DNA of 64,000 bases, taken from contig JAJQIB010000032.1 in assembly GCA_021199375.1 (NCBI GenBank), positions 44,060 through 108,059 of the forward strand. Direction: 5' to 3'. The notes under the pieces are model-generated. The model saw only the letters and a program-made list of their open reading frames with translations, was not told where the DNA came from and did not search any database. Origin of the DNA: Ruminococcus sp. GTDB taxonomy: Bacteria > Bacillota > Clostridia > Oscillospirales > Ruminococcaceae. Positions 44,228 through 51,774 of the stretch are shown here, piece after piece. A program made the position numbers and the translations under genes. Positions within the stretch are counted from its first letter, which is position 1; each line of letters opens with the position of its first letter.

Positions 44228-45382
44228 ATGAATATCACAGAAAATGTAAAATATGTAGGAGTAAATGATCACGAAATTGATCTTTTTGAGGGACAATACA
44301 TCGTTCCAAATGGTATGGCATACAACTCGTATGTAATAATGGATGACAAGATCGCAGTAATGGATACAGTAGATGCAAAATTTGGCGAGCAATGGCTTGA
44401 AAATGTTGCTAAGGCTTTAGGTGAGCGACTTCCCGACTATCTCGTTATTTCGCACATGGAGCCTGACCATTCATCAAATATACTTGCGTTCGCCGAAAAA
44501 TATCCTAATGCTCAAATTGTAGGAAACGCTAAGACCTTTGCTATGATACAAAAATACTTTGGCATAGATTTTTCTGATAGACGTGTTACAGTTAAGGATG
44601 GCGAAACGCTTGAGCTTGGCGAACACTCGCTTACCTTCGTATTTGCACCTATGGTACACTGGCCAGAAGTCATGCTTTCCTATGACGCTAAGGACAAGAT
44701 CCTATTCTCGGCTGACGCCTTCGGAAAATTCGGAGCTCTTGATATCGATGAGGACTGGGCTTGCGAGGCAAGACGCTATTACTTCGGCATAGTCGGAAAA
44801 TACGGTGCGCAGGTTCAGGCTGTACTAAAAAAGGCTGCTGCGCTCGACATAAAGATAATTTGCCCTCTTCACGGTCCGGTACTTTCAGAAAATTTGGAGT
44901 GCTACATCGGATTATACGATACCTGGTCGGCATACAAGGCAGAGTGCGAAGGCGTATTCATAGCGTACACCTCAGTATACGGCAACACAAGGAAGGCTGC
45001 TCTTGCATTAAAGGACAAGCTAACCGAGCTTGGCTGCCCTAAGGTTGCAATAAGTGACCTGGCTCGTGAGGATATGGCTGAGGCTGTTGAGGATGCGTTT
45101 AAGTACGGCAAGCTTGTGCTTGCAACAACAACGTACAATGGTGATGTTTTCCCATTTATGCGTGAATTTATAAACGATCTCACCGAGCGCGGATACCAAA
45201 ACCGCACAATCGGAATTATTGAAAACGGCTCATGGGCAGCTACTGCGGCAAAGGTTATACGCAAAAAATTTGAAGCAAGTAAAAACATAACGTTTACACA
45301 AAATACCGTTACGATAAATGCAGCGATGAACGCTGATAATCAAGCACAGATTGAGGCGCTTGCTAAAGAGCTGTGCGAGTAA
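44228..45382 (+). CDS. fprA: Flavodiiron protein (FprA-type oxygen/NO reductase)
   Basis: A 384-residue A-type flavoprotein. The metallo-beta-lactamase-like domain (1-250) has the diiron ligands in SHMEPDHSSN (about 77-86), MVHWPEVM and ICPLHGPV. The flavodoxin domain (about 250-384) begins FIAYTSVYGNTRKAA and has ATTTYNGDVFP. In anaerobes these enzymes reduce O2 to water or NO to N2O with electrons from rubredoxin. The start at 44228 follows GGAGG. The next gene, 17 bases away, encodes a rubredoxin-containing reductase, so the two make a complete electron chain. Confidence 0.94.
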   Translation: MNITENVKYVGVNDHEIDLFEGQYIVPNGMAYNSYVIMDDKIAVMDTVDAKFGEQWLENVAKALGERLPDYLVISHMEPDHSSNILAFAEKYPNAQIVGNAKTFAMIQKYFGIDFSDRRVTVKDGETLELGEHSLTFVFAPMVHWPEVMLSYDAKDKILFSADAFGKFGALDIDEDWACEARRYYFGIVGKYGAQVQAVLKKAAALDIKIICPLHGPVLSENLECYIGLYDTWSAYKAECEGVFIAYTSVYGNTRKAALALKDKLTELGCPKVAISDLAREDMAEAVEDAFKYGKLVLATTTYNGDVFPFMREFINDLTERGYQNRTIGIIENGSWAATAAKVIRKKFEASKNITFTQNTVTINAAMNADNQAQIEALAKELCE

Positions 45383-45399
45383 CCAAGGAGTGATTTCTA

Positions 45400-46014
45400 A
45401 TGAGTGAAGGCTTTGATTCTAAGGCTTTGTTTAAGCTAGGCTATGGACTGTATGTTCTGACATCTAATGACGGCACAAGGGATAACGGCATGATTGTAAA
45501 TTCGGTTCTACAGGCAGCATCATCTCCAGTAAGAATCGCAGTTTCAATTAACAAGGCAAATTACACGCATGATACGGTTAAACGCACAGGTGTTTTTAAT
45601 CTAAACTGCCTTACAGAGGATGCACCCTTTGCGGTGTTTAAGCAGTTTGGATTTGTAAGCGGTAAAGACACCGACAAATTCTCAGGCGAACAGGTTTTTC
45701 ACTCAGGTAACGGCATCGCAATTCTCAGCGGCAGCATCAATTCATTCCTTTCGCTAAGGGTGGTTGACCATTTGGATCTCGGCTCACATGGAATGTTTAT
45801 CTGCGAGGTGACGGATGCGGCAGTGCTTAACGACAAGCCTACAATGAGCTATGCATATTATCATGCTAATGTAAAGCCAAAGGCAAAACCAAAGGCTACT
45901 AAGGGATATATCTGCAAAATATGCGGATACATCTATGAGGGTGAAACGTTGCCCGATGACTTTGTGTGTCCTATCTGCAAGCATCCGGCATCGGACTTTG
46001 AACCAATACGCTAG
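45400..46014 (+). CDS. hrb: Flavin reductase fused to rubredoxin (high-molecular-weight rubredoxin)
   Basis: A 204-residue protein. Residues 1-160 are a flavin reductase-like FMN-binding domain (FKLGYGLYVLTSNDG, NSVLQAASSPVRIAVSIN). A Lys/Pro linker (KPKAKPKATKG) joins a C-terminal rubredoxin domain with four iron ligands: ICKICGYIYEG and VCPICKHPASDF. This is the high-molecular-weight rubredoxin plan known from acetogens, which passes NADH electrons to FprA. It sits in the same operon as the flavodiiron protein and is followed by a terminator. Confidence 0.92.
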   Translation: MSEGFDSKALFKLGYGLYVLTSNDGTRDNGMIVNSVLQAASSPVRIAVSINKANYTHDTVKRTGVFNLNCLTEDAPFAVFKQFGFVSGKDTDKFSGEQVFHSGNGIAILSGSINSFLSLRVVDHLDLGSHGMFICEVTDAAVLNDKPTMSYAYYHANVKPKAKPKATKGYICKICGYIYEGETLPDDFVCPICKHPASDFEPIR

Positions 46015-46021
46015 ATATTTT

Positions 46022-46060
46022 AAAGCTCAAGCCTGAGTATTTCAAGACTTGAGCTTTTTT
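46022..46060 (+). terminator. Terminator of the flavodiiron operon
   Basis: AAAGCTCAAG (46022-46031) pairs with CTTGAGCTTT (46048-46057), then TTT. Confidence 0.85.
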
Positions 46061-46105
46061 ATTTATCTAAGGCTTTTAAGAAATAACAAAATTTCAACGC
46101 TCATC

Positions 46106-46134
46106 TTGACGAAAGTCATGGTTCGTGGTATAAT
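46106..46134 (+). promoter_or_regulatory. Promoter of addB
   Basis: TTGACG (46106-46111), 17 bases, TATAAT (46129-46134), 32 bases before the ATG with AGGAGGAG. Confidence 0.82.
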
Positions 46135-46165
46135 AAAAGCATAAATCTAAGGAGGAGAAGCTTAT

Positions 46166-49100
46166 ATGCCTGAAATAATTGTTGGACGTGCATACAGTAA
46201 CCGTGACCAGCTGTTTTATGATAGAATCGCCGGAGCTGCACAAAATGGAAATGTGCTTGTAATAGTGCCTGACCAGTTTTCATTTCAAATGGATAAAATA
46301 CTTTATGATGTTCTTGGCGCACAGCTTTTTAACAAAATTGAAACCAGGGGCATAAAGGCTGAAGGTGAGGAAATCTGCCGAACGCTTGGCGGCAGCACTC
46401 TTTCAAATGCGGACGATAACCAAAAGCTTATAGCGATGTATCGCGCCCAATCAAAGCTTAGACACGAAGGCGTTCTTTCCTACTACAAAAAATCGCTTCT
46501 AAAGCCTGCTTTTGTATCCGAATGCATGACGCTTATCTCGCAGCTTATCCATGCAGGAGCTACTCCTCAAACACTAAAAATTGCATCAGAAGCATCCCTT
46601 GAGCGTGCACCGAGACTACATGATATCTCAGAAATATACGCGAGCTATAATGAACAGCTAGCCGATATGGGTTTGCGTGATTCACTTTCACAAATGGCTC
46701 AGGCTGCAAGGCTTGCAAAGGAGCATAAATTTTTTGAAGGCAAGCAGGTATTTTTTGACGGCTTCACCTCCCTTTCGGCGGACGAGCTAGAGCTTGTTGA
46801 AAGTGTGATATCCTCCTCTAAGCGCACAACCATTTCGCTAATCATGGACGATGTCAATAACGGAGCCAATCCATTCGCCTCAACACAAAGAATGCTAAGC
46901 AAAATTGAGAGAATTTCAAACGACTCCGGACGAGCAGTGAAAATCACCCGTGCTGTCGGCAACATTCAAAGCAAGCCACTTGCCCACATAAATGAGGAAT
47001 ACTTTGCCTACTCACCTGCTAAAATCAACTCACAGGGAATGGTTAAGGTTATTGCGGCAGATGATATTTATATTGAAAGCGACTACGTTTGCTCTGAAAT
47101 TCTGCGTCTTGTACGTGAGGAAGGAATGCGTTTTAATGACATTGCCGTGATGTGTGGAGGACTTGAGGAAACAGCAAGAGTGCTTGGCTCAACGGCACAA
47201 AGATATGAAATCCCCTACTTTGTGGATAAGGTTGAAACCTCTCTTACATCCGTTCCGGCAAGGTACCTTATTGCAATTTTAAATGCAGCACTAACACGCA
47301 AATACAACACAGAGAATATACTCAGGATAGTCAAGTCTCCCCTTTCACCATTTTTCGACTTTGACGCCTGTGACCTTGAGGACTTTTGCATAAGATGGAA
47401 GGTCGAAGGAGATATGTGGAAATCTCCCTTCGTGATTGAAGCTCTGACAAATCAAAATGCACGTGTTGAGCAAACAAGACTTGCCATAATTGAGCCTCTT
47501 GAACGTTTTAAAGCAGCTTGCGATGATGCCACAGCAGGAGAAATATGTGAAGCTCTTTTTAAGCTGCTTGACGACCTTTCGATGTCAGATCAAATATACT
47601 CAGCAGTAAAAAGAGCATCAAATGACAACGAAACTGACTTTGAGGTAAGTCGAGGATTTAAGCAGGTTTGGCTTGCCATTGTTGAGGCTATAAAGAGCAT
47701 CTATGAAAATATGGGAGAACAAAGGATAACACTTCGCACCTTCTCAGAGCTTTTGCAGCTTATGCTAAGTGCGATTAAAATGTCCTCTCCACCTCAAAAG
47801 AGCGATTGCGTAATGCTCTTAGATGCTGAACGCTCACGTGTTTCAGGTGTTAAGGCACTATTTATTATGCAGTGCAATGATGGAGTTTTTCCCAAGGGAA
47901 TCAAGCATTCAAAGCTTTTGAATGAATCTGATATCACAGCACTTAGCGAGCAGGGTGCAGAAATTGAAATCTCAGCCAGAAATCAGCTTGACAACGAGCG
48001 AATGAATTGCTACTATGCACTAACCGCCGCTAAGGACAGATTATACATAAGCTACGCTGAGGCTGACAGAAGCGGGTCTGTTATTTCTCCATCACAGCTG
48101 CCAGCAGCCATAGGTGCGCTCTTTAGTGATGAGCTGCTTACAAAAACCTCTGAAACAGAGCTTGAATTTTTCTGCACCTCATATCGTACAGCGTTTTACA
48201 ACTACCTTGAGCATTCGAAGGACAAGACTCAGGCAGCCGCTAATGTAAAGGATTCTCTTTTAGGCTCAAATGACTATACTCAAAGACTTGAGTATGTCAA
48301 AGCAGCAGCGGCTGATAAGGATGAGAAGCTTTCAAATAATATGGCAAAAAGCATCTTCTTTCCACGAGACCTTAACCTTTCAGCAACAAGAGTATCTGAC
48401 TTTTACAAATGCCCGTTTTCCTACTTTTGTAAATACGGACTTAAGCTATATCCGACCGATACGGTTGAAATGAATGCTATGTACATCGGAAATATAGCGC
48501 ACAGCTGCCTTGAAAGGGTGATGAGCACCGTTCAAAACGACAAGCGTGTATACAATCCAAGCTTTACTAGCATGACGGATGAGCAGCTAATCGAGCTTAT
48601 TGACGAAAGCACAAACGACTACATAAATGAACAGATGGGCGGCAGCTACGGAAAAACGCTTAGCTTTAAATTTGCGGTAGAACGGCTAAAGAAATCAATA
48701 CTGGGAATGGTCATAAACTTTCGTGAGGAGTTAAAGGATTCGCTGTTTTTACCGATTGCGTTCGAGTACGATCTTACAGATAGTGATGGGAATCCAATTT
48801 TTGCTATTGAAATTAACGACGATGATATCGACCTTCACACAAGGTTAAATCTGAGAGGTAAAATTGACCGAGCAGATATCTACCGCACCAATCAAGGCTC
48901 ATGGCTAAGAATTGTAGACTACAAAACCGGCAAGCAAACATTTAACATGGCAGAGGTTTATCACGGTCTTGACCTGCAAATGCTTATTTACCTATTAGCG
49001 GTGACGATTTCAGGCAAGCTTGAATCGACAAGTGATGAGGAGCTTAAATCTGCTGGAATCATGTACTCACATGTAAAGTTTGTGCCTCCATCCCTAACCG

Positions 49101-49546
49101 CTGAACAGGTCAAGGAGCTTGAAGCAAGCGGTGAGCTTGATGAGCAGCTTAGACTTGAGCGTGCAAAGATCTACAAGCCTGAGGGAGTCATGATTGGAGA
49201 TGAAATCATGCCCGCACTCAACAAAAGTCATGATGGAGTTTATACCATCTTCAAATTCAAAAAGGATGGAAGTGTAAGCGGCACAACAAAAATACCTCCC
49301 GTAAGCGTGCAGGAGCTTACCGCACTTGAGCTTTTCGCCTTCCACAAGATTGAGGAGATGAGCAAGCGACTCGGAAGCGGTGAAATTAAGGCAGATCCCA
49401 TACAAACAGATTCAGGAATAGCCTGCACCTATTGCGACTACAAGGCAGTTTGCAAAAATGCCAATCCCTTAAATCCTCGTGCAGTGACCCCAGATGACGA
49501 ACAGCTGCTTAAAGCAGAGCTTGAAAGAATAGTAAAAGGCGAATAA
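46166..49546 (+). CDS. addB: ATP-dependent deoxyribonuclease subunit B, AddB/RexB type
   Basis: A 1126-residue subunit of the AddAB helicase-nuclease for double-strand break repair. The N-terminal helicase-like part starts MPEIIVGRAYSNRDQLFYDR, where the usual Walker A (GxxGSGKT) is replaced, so it cannot bind ATP normally, as in RexB. The C-terminal RecB-family nuclease has LRIVDYKTGKQ (Lys near residue 918) and GKIDRADIY, and the four Cys of the nuclease [4Fe-4S] site: one in KCPFSYFCKYG (about 748) and three in ACTYCDYKAVC (about 1087, 1090, 1096). Length is typical. addA is not in the window; a tRNA gene follows. Confidence 0.92.
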   Translation: MPEIIVGRAYSNRDQLFYDRIAGAAQNGNVLVIVPDQFSFQMDKILYDVLGAQLFNKIETRGIKAEGEEICRTLGGSTLSNADDNQKLIAMYRAQSKLRHEGVLSYYKKSLLKPAFVSECMTLISQLIHAGATPQTLKIASEASLERAPRLHDISEIYASYNEQLADMGLRDSLSQMAQAARLAKEHKFFEGKQVFFDGFTSLSADELELVESVISSSKRTTISLIMDDVNNGANPFASTQRMLSKIERISNDSGRAVKITRAVGNIQSKPLAHINEEYFAYSPAKINSQGMVKVIAADDIYIESDYVCSEILRLVREEGMRFNDIAVMCGGLEETARVLGSTAQRYEIPYFVDKVETSLTSVPARYLIAILNAALTRKYNTENILRIVKSPLSPFFDFDACDLEDFCIRWKVEGDMWKSPFVIEALTNQNARVEQTRLAIIEPLERFKAACDDATAGEICEALFKLLDDLSMSDQIYSAVKRASNDNETDFEVSRGFKQVWLAIVEAIKSIYENMGEQRITLRTFSELLQLMLSAIKMSSPPQKSDCVMLLDAERSRVSGVKALFIMQCNDGVFPKGIKHSKLLNESDITALSEQGAEIEISARNQLDNERMNCYYALTAAKDRLYISYAEADRSGSVISPSQLPAAIGALFSDELLTKTSETELEFFCTSYRTAFYNYLEHSKDKTQAAANVKDSLLGSNDYTQRLEYVKAAAADKDEKLSNNMAKSIFFPRDLNLSATRVSDFYKCPFSYFCKYGLKLYPTDTVEMNAMYIGNIAHSCLERVMSTVQNDKRVYNPSFTSMTDEQLIELIDESTNDYINEQMGGSYGKTLSFKFAVERLKKSILGMVINFREELKDSLFLPIAFEYDLTDSDGNPIFAIEINDDDIDLHTRLNLRGKIDRADIYRTNQGSWLRIVDYKTGKQTFNMAEVYHGLDLQMLIYLLAVTISGKLESTSDEELKSAGIMYSHVKFVPPSLTAEQVKELEASGELDEQLRLERAKIYKPEGVMIGDEIMPALNKSHDGVYTIFKFKKDGSVSGTTKIPPVSVQELTALELFAFHKIEEMSKRLGSGEIKADPIQTDSGIACTYCDYKAVCKNANPLNPRAVTPDDEQLLKAELERIVKGE

Positions 49547-49554
49547 ACACAAAA

Positions 49555-49592
49555 AAGCCATATGAGAAGCAATAAACGTTCTCATATGGCTT
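49555..49592. terminator. Bidirectional terminator between addB and tRNA-Leu
   Basis: AAGCCATATGAGAA (49555-49568) pairs with TTCTCATATGGCTT (49579-49592). The minus strand continues with TTTTTT, so it ends the tRNA transcript; the plus strand has a weaker T run after addB. Confidence 0.85.
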
Positions 49593-49598
49593 AATTTA

Positions 49599-49682
49599 TG
49601 CCGGTGGTCGGGCTCGAACCGACACGATATTTCTATCAATGGATTTTGAGTCCATCACGTCTGCCAATTCCATCACACCGGC
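49599..49682 (-). tRNA. tRNA-Leu (anticodon CAA)
   Basis: The minus strand folds as a class II tRNA: acceptor GCCGGTG/CACCGGC, a D-arm, anticodon stem TGGA/TCCA with loop CTCAAAA (anticodon CAA, reading UUG), a variable arm around GATAGAAATATC, and T-arm GTCGGTTCGAGCCCGAC. The CCA end is not encoded. TTG, the codon it reads, is also used here as an unusual start in several genes, but that is done by the initiator tRNA. Confidence 0.95.
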
Positions 49683-49775
49683 GGATGTAAAAACTTACTA
49701 TGATAGTATATCATAAAATTGCTTGCTTGTCAAGGGGTTAGAACAAAGTTTTTAGAATTTTAATTTATAATTAAA

Positions 49776-49805
49776 ATACAGCAGCTTTTTACATCAATGC
49801 TGCAT
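49776..49805 (-). terminator. Terminator of the acyl-synthesis cluster
   Basis: On the minus strand ATGCAGCA (49805-49798) pairs with TGCTGTAT (49783-49776), with TTTTAATT after it. It lies just beyond the flavoprotein stop codon. Confidence 0.6.
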
Positions 49806-49809
49806 TTTG

Positions 49810-50565
49810 TTAATTCGTCCTGCCCTTTTCATCCTGCCAAAATTTGTTAATAAGCAGCTCAAATCGTCTCTCGTCAAAAATTGGCTCCTGTAAATATGTA
49901 ATTGTCTGCTCGCTCAGCACGCCATTCTTTGCAAACTCTATACCAGCCCCTGTGTATTTTTCAAGGTAAGCATCCGTTCTTTCCATCATCTCAGGTCTTG
50001 AAAAAACCTTTCCTTGTGGACAAAGTAGTGCCTGATAGCCATCATTTCCAAAAATACAATCATATTGAATAAGAAGCGCTTCGTAGGTGGGATTCACCTT
50101 TCCAAATCCACAGGTAGAAATGAGCAAAAACCTCTTTTCGCTTAAATCATAGCGAAATTCGTGAAATGGCATACCTTTTGTGGGTATTTCTCCTTTGTAG
50201 GGTAGCATCATGCTCAAAAGTCTATCGTTTAAAATCTTCACCGTACCTGGCATACTGAAAAAATAAAGTGGATAGCTTGCAATGATTACATCAGAATCCA
50301 AAATGCTCTGCTTAATTTTTACAATATCATCCTTTATTACACACTCCCCTTCTGTTCGTCCCCAGCACGAAAGGCAACCCATGCATGGCTTAACATCCAT
50401 ATCAGAAAGTGTGTCGATTTTTATATCACATTTGCTAACACTCTCTATACCTTTAAGAAAAGCATTAGTCACACGCATTGTACCGCTGGCGTTCTTTTGC
50501 GGGCTTCCGTTTATAACATATATTTTTTTATTGTCCCCGCAAATCCATTTTTTCTTCTCATCCAT
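49810..50565 (-). CDS. NAD(P)H-dependent FMN-binding oxidoreductase (iron-sulfur-flavoprotein-like)
   Basis: A 251-residue flavodoxin-fold protein. IYVINGSPQKNASGT (about residues 15-29) is the FMN phosphate loop and CMGCLSCWGRTEGEC (about 60-74) a Cys-rich segment seen in multimeric flavoproteins of the NADPH-FMN reductase family, possibly a metal site. YPLYFFSMPGTVK and the C-terminal helices fit. It is the last gene of the acyl-synthesis cluster, overlapping the dehydratase gene by 8 bases. It may reduce a quinone, an enoyl bond or a chain-linked group; that role is inferred only from position. Confidence 0.8.
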   Translation of the reverse strand: MDEKKKWICGDNKKIYVINGSPQKNASGTMRVTNAFLKGIESVSKCDIKIDTLSDMDVKPCMGCLSCWGRTEGECVIKDDIVKIKQSILDSDVIIASYPLYFFSMPGTVKILNDRLLSMMLPYKGEIPTKGMPFHEFRYDLSEKRFLLISTCGFGKVNPTYEALLIQYDCIFGNDGYQALLCPQGKVFSRPEMMERTDAYLEKYTGAGIEFAKNGVLSEQTITYLQEPIFDERRFELLINKFWQDEKGRTN

Positions 50566-51046
50566 TTAGTTTGTCTCCGTTCTTTTCTAGCTTGTCTGAC
50601 TCATCATTTGCATAAACCGACTCTTTATCTATCTGAGTAAATGTAAGCGAGCCTTTAGCACGCACCTCTCCTTCAACCGTAACCAATGCATCAAACGTCA
50701 CAAGCTGTCCTGCACTACGCTGCTTTTTTACACAAATATTTAATGTATCTGCTGGAATTACAGGCTTTAAAAACTTAAAGTCATTTACCTTTAATAGTAC
50801 ATATAGCTTATCATCAACAGGCGAGCCTTCGACAACCAGTGAGCAAAGCTGGGCACAACACTCTATGATCAAAACCCCCGGCATAATCGGTGTATCGGGA
50901 AAGTGTCCCACAAAATAAGGCTCGTTTACCGATACATTTTTAATTCCTTTAGCATACTCGCCTTCAATCAGCTCGGTCACACGCTCAATCATCTGAAACG
51001 GCGGACGCTGTTTTATGCGACTGTTAATCTGCATCAAATTCATCAT
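50558..51046 (-). CDS. FabZ-like 3-hydroxyacyl-ACP dehydratase
   Basis: A 162-residue hot-dog-fold dehydratase. His48 in YFVGHFPDTPIMPGV and Glu62 in LIIECCAQLCSL are the expected catalytic pair with 14-residue spacing. The ending adds about 20 charged residues beyond normal FabZ. It would remove water from 3-hydroxyacyl-ACP to give a trans-2-enoyl chain. It overlaps fabG upstream by 4 bases and the flavoprotein gene downstream by 8, so it belongs to the cluster, not to housekeeping fatty acid synthesis alone. Confidence 0.88.
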   Translation of the reverse strand: MMNLMQINSRIKQRPPFQMIERVTELIEGEYAKGIKNVSVNEPYFVGHFPDTPIMPGVLIIECCAQLCSLVVEGSPVDDKLYVLLKVNDFKFLKPVIPADTLNICVKKQRSAGQLVTFDALVTVEGEVRAKGSLTFTQIDKESVYANDESDKLEKNGDKLNG

Positions 51047-51774
51047 AGTGAAAGTCCTCCATCAAGTACAAGTGTTTGTCCCGTCATATAGGAAAAGCTA
51101 TCACTACAGAGCATAGCGACTACATTTGCTACATCTTCGGTCTTGCCAAATCTTCCGAGTGCTATCTTTTCTAAATACTGCTTTTTCTTTTCATCCGATA
51201 AATTATCCATCATTTCAGTTTCAATAAATCCAGGTGCTACGGCATTAACACGTATTCCGTATGGAGCAAGCTCCTTTGCCATTGAGCGTGTCATAGAATT
51301 CACTGCACCCTTTGTCGCACTATAAACGCTTTGCCCTGCAATTGCCATCATAGAGCTTACAGATGAAATATTTACTATTACGCCCGATTTCTTTCTAAAC
51401 ATTTTAAGCACTGCTTGCTGTGTGCAATAAAAATATCCCTTGACGTTTATATCCATGCACTGATCTAATGCTTCGGGACTTAGCATTAGCAAGTATTCGT
51501 CCTTTACAATTCCCGCATTATTTACAAGCACGTCAATTTGTCCATACCTTTGTGAAACCTCACGCATCATCGACTTTACTTCGTCTAAATTTGAAACATC
51601 CGCACGGCAAAGCATACCTTCGCCGCCGTCAGCCTCGATTTCCTGCAAAACCGCTCTTGCCTGCTCCTCACTATGACTAAAATTTATGACAACGGCAAAT
51701 CCGTCCTTTGCAAGTCGCTTTGCACAAGCCCTGCCTATTCCACGAGATGCACCAGTAACCACCGCAACCCTCAT
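51043..51774 (-). CDS. FabG-like 3-oxoacyl-ACP reductase
   Basis: A 243-residue short-chain dehydrogenase. NADPH loop TGASRGIGRACA (about 7-18), VNNAGIV (about 83-89), catalytic Ser, Tyr and Lys in ISSVSSMMA and VYSATKGAV, and a closing MTGQTLVLDGGLSL. It reduces the 3-oxo group left by the ketosynthase. The 4-base overlaps with both neighbours show it is an obligate part of this operon. FabG homologues are common, so chain type cannot be read from it alone. Confidence 0.9.
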   Translation of the reverse strand: MRVAVVTGASRGIGRACAKRLAKDGFAVVINFSHSEEQARAVLQEIEADGGEGMLCRADVSNLDEVKSMMREVSQRYGQIDVLVNNAGIVKDEYLLMLSPEALDQCMDINVKGYFYCTQQAVLKMFRKKSGVIVNISSVSSMMAIAGQSVYSATKGAVNSMTRSMAKELAPYGIRVNAVAPGFIETEMMDNLSDEKKKQYLEKIALGRFGKTEDVANVVAMLCSDSFSYMTGQTLVLDGGLSL

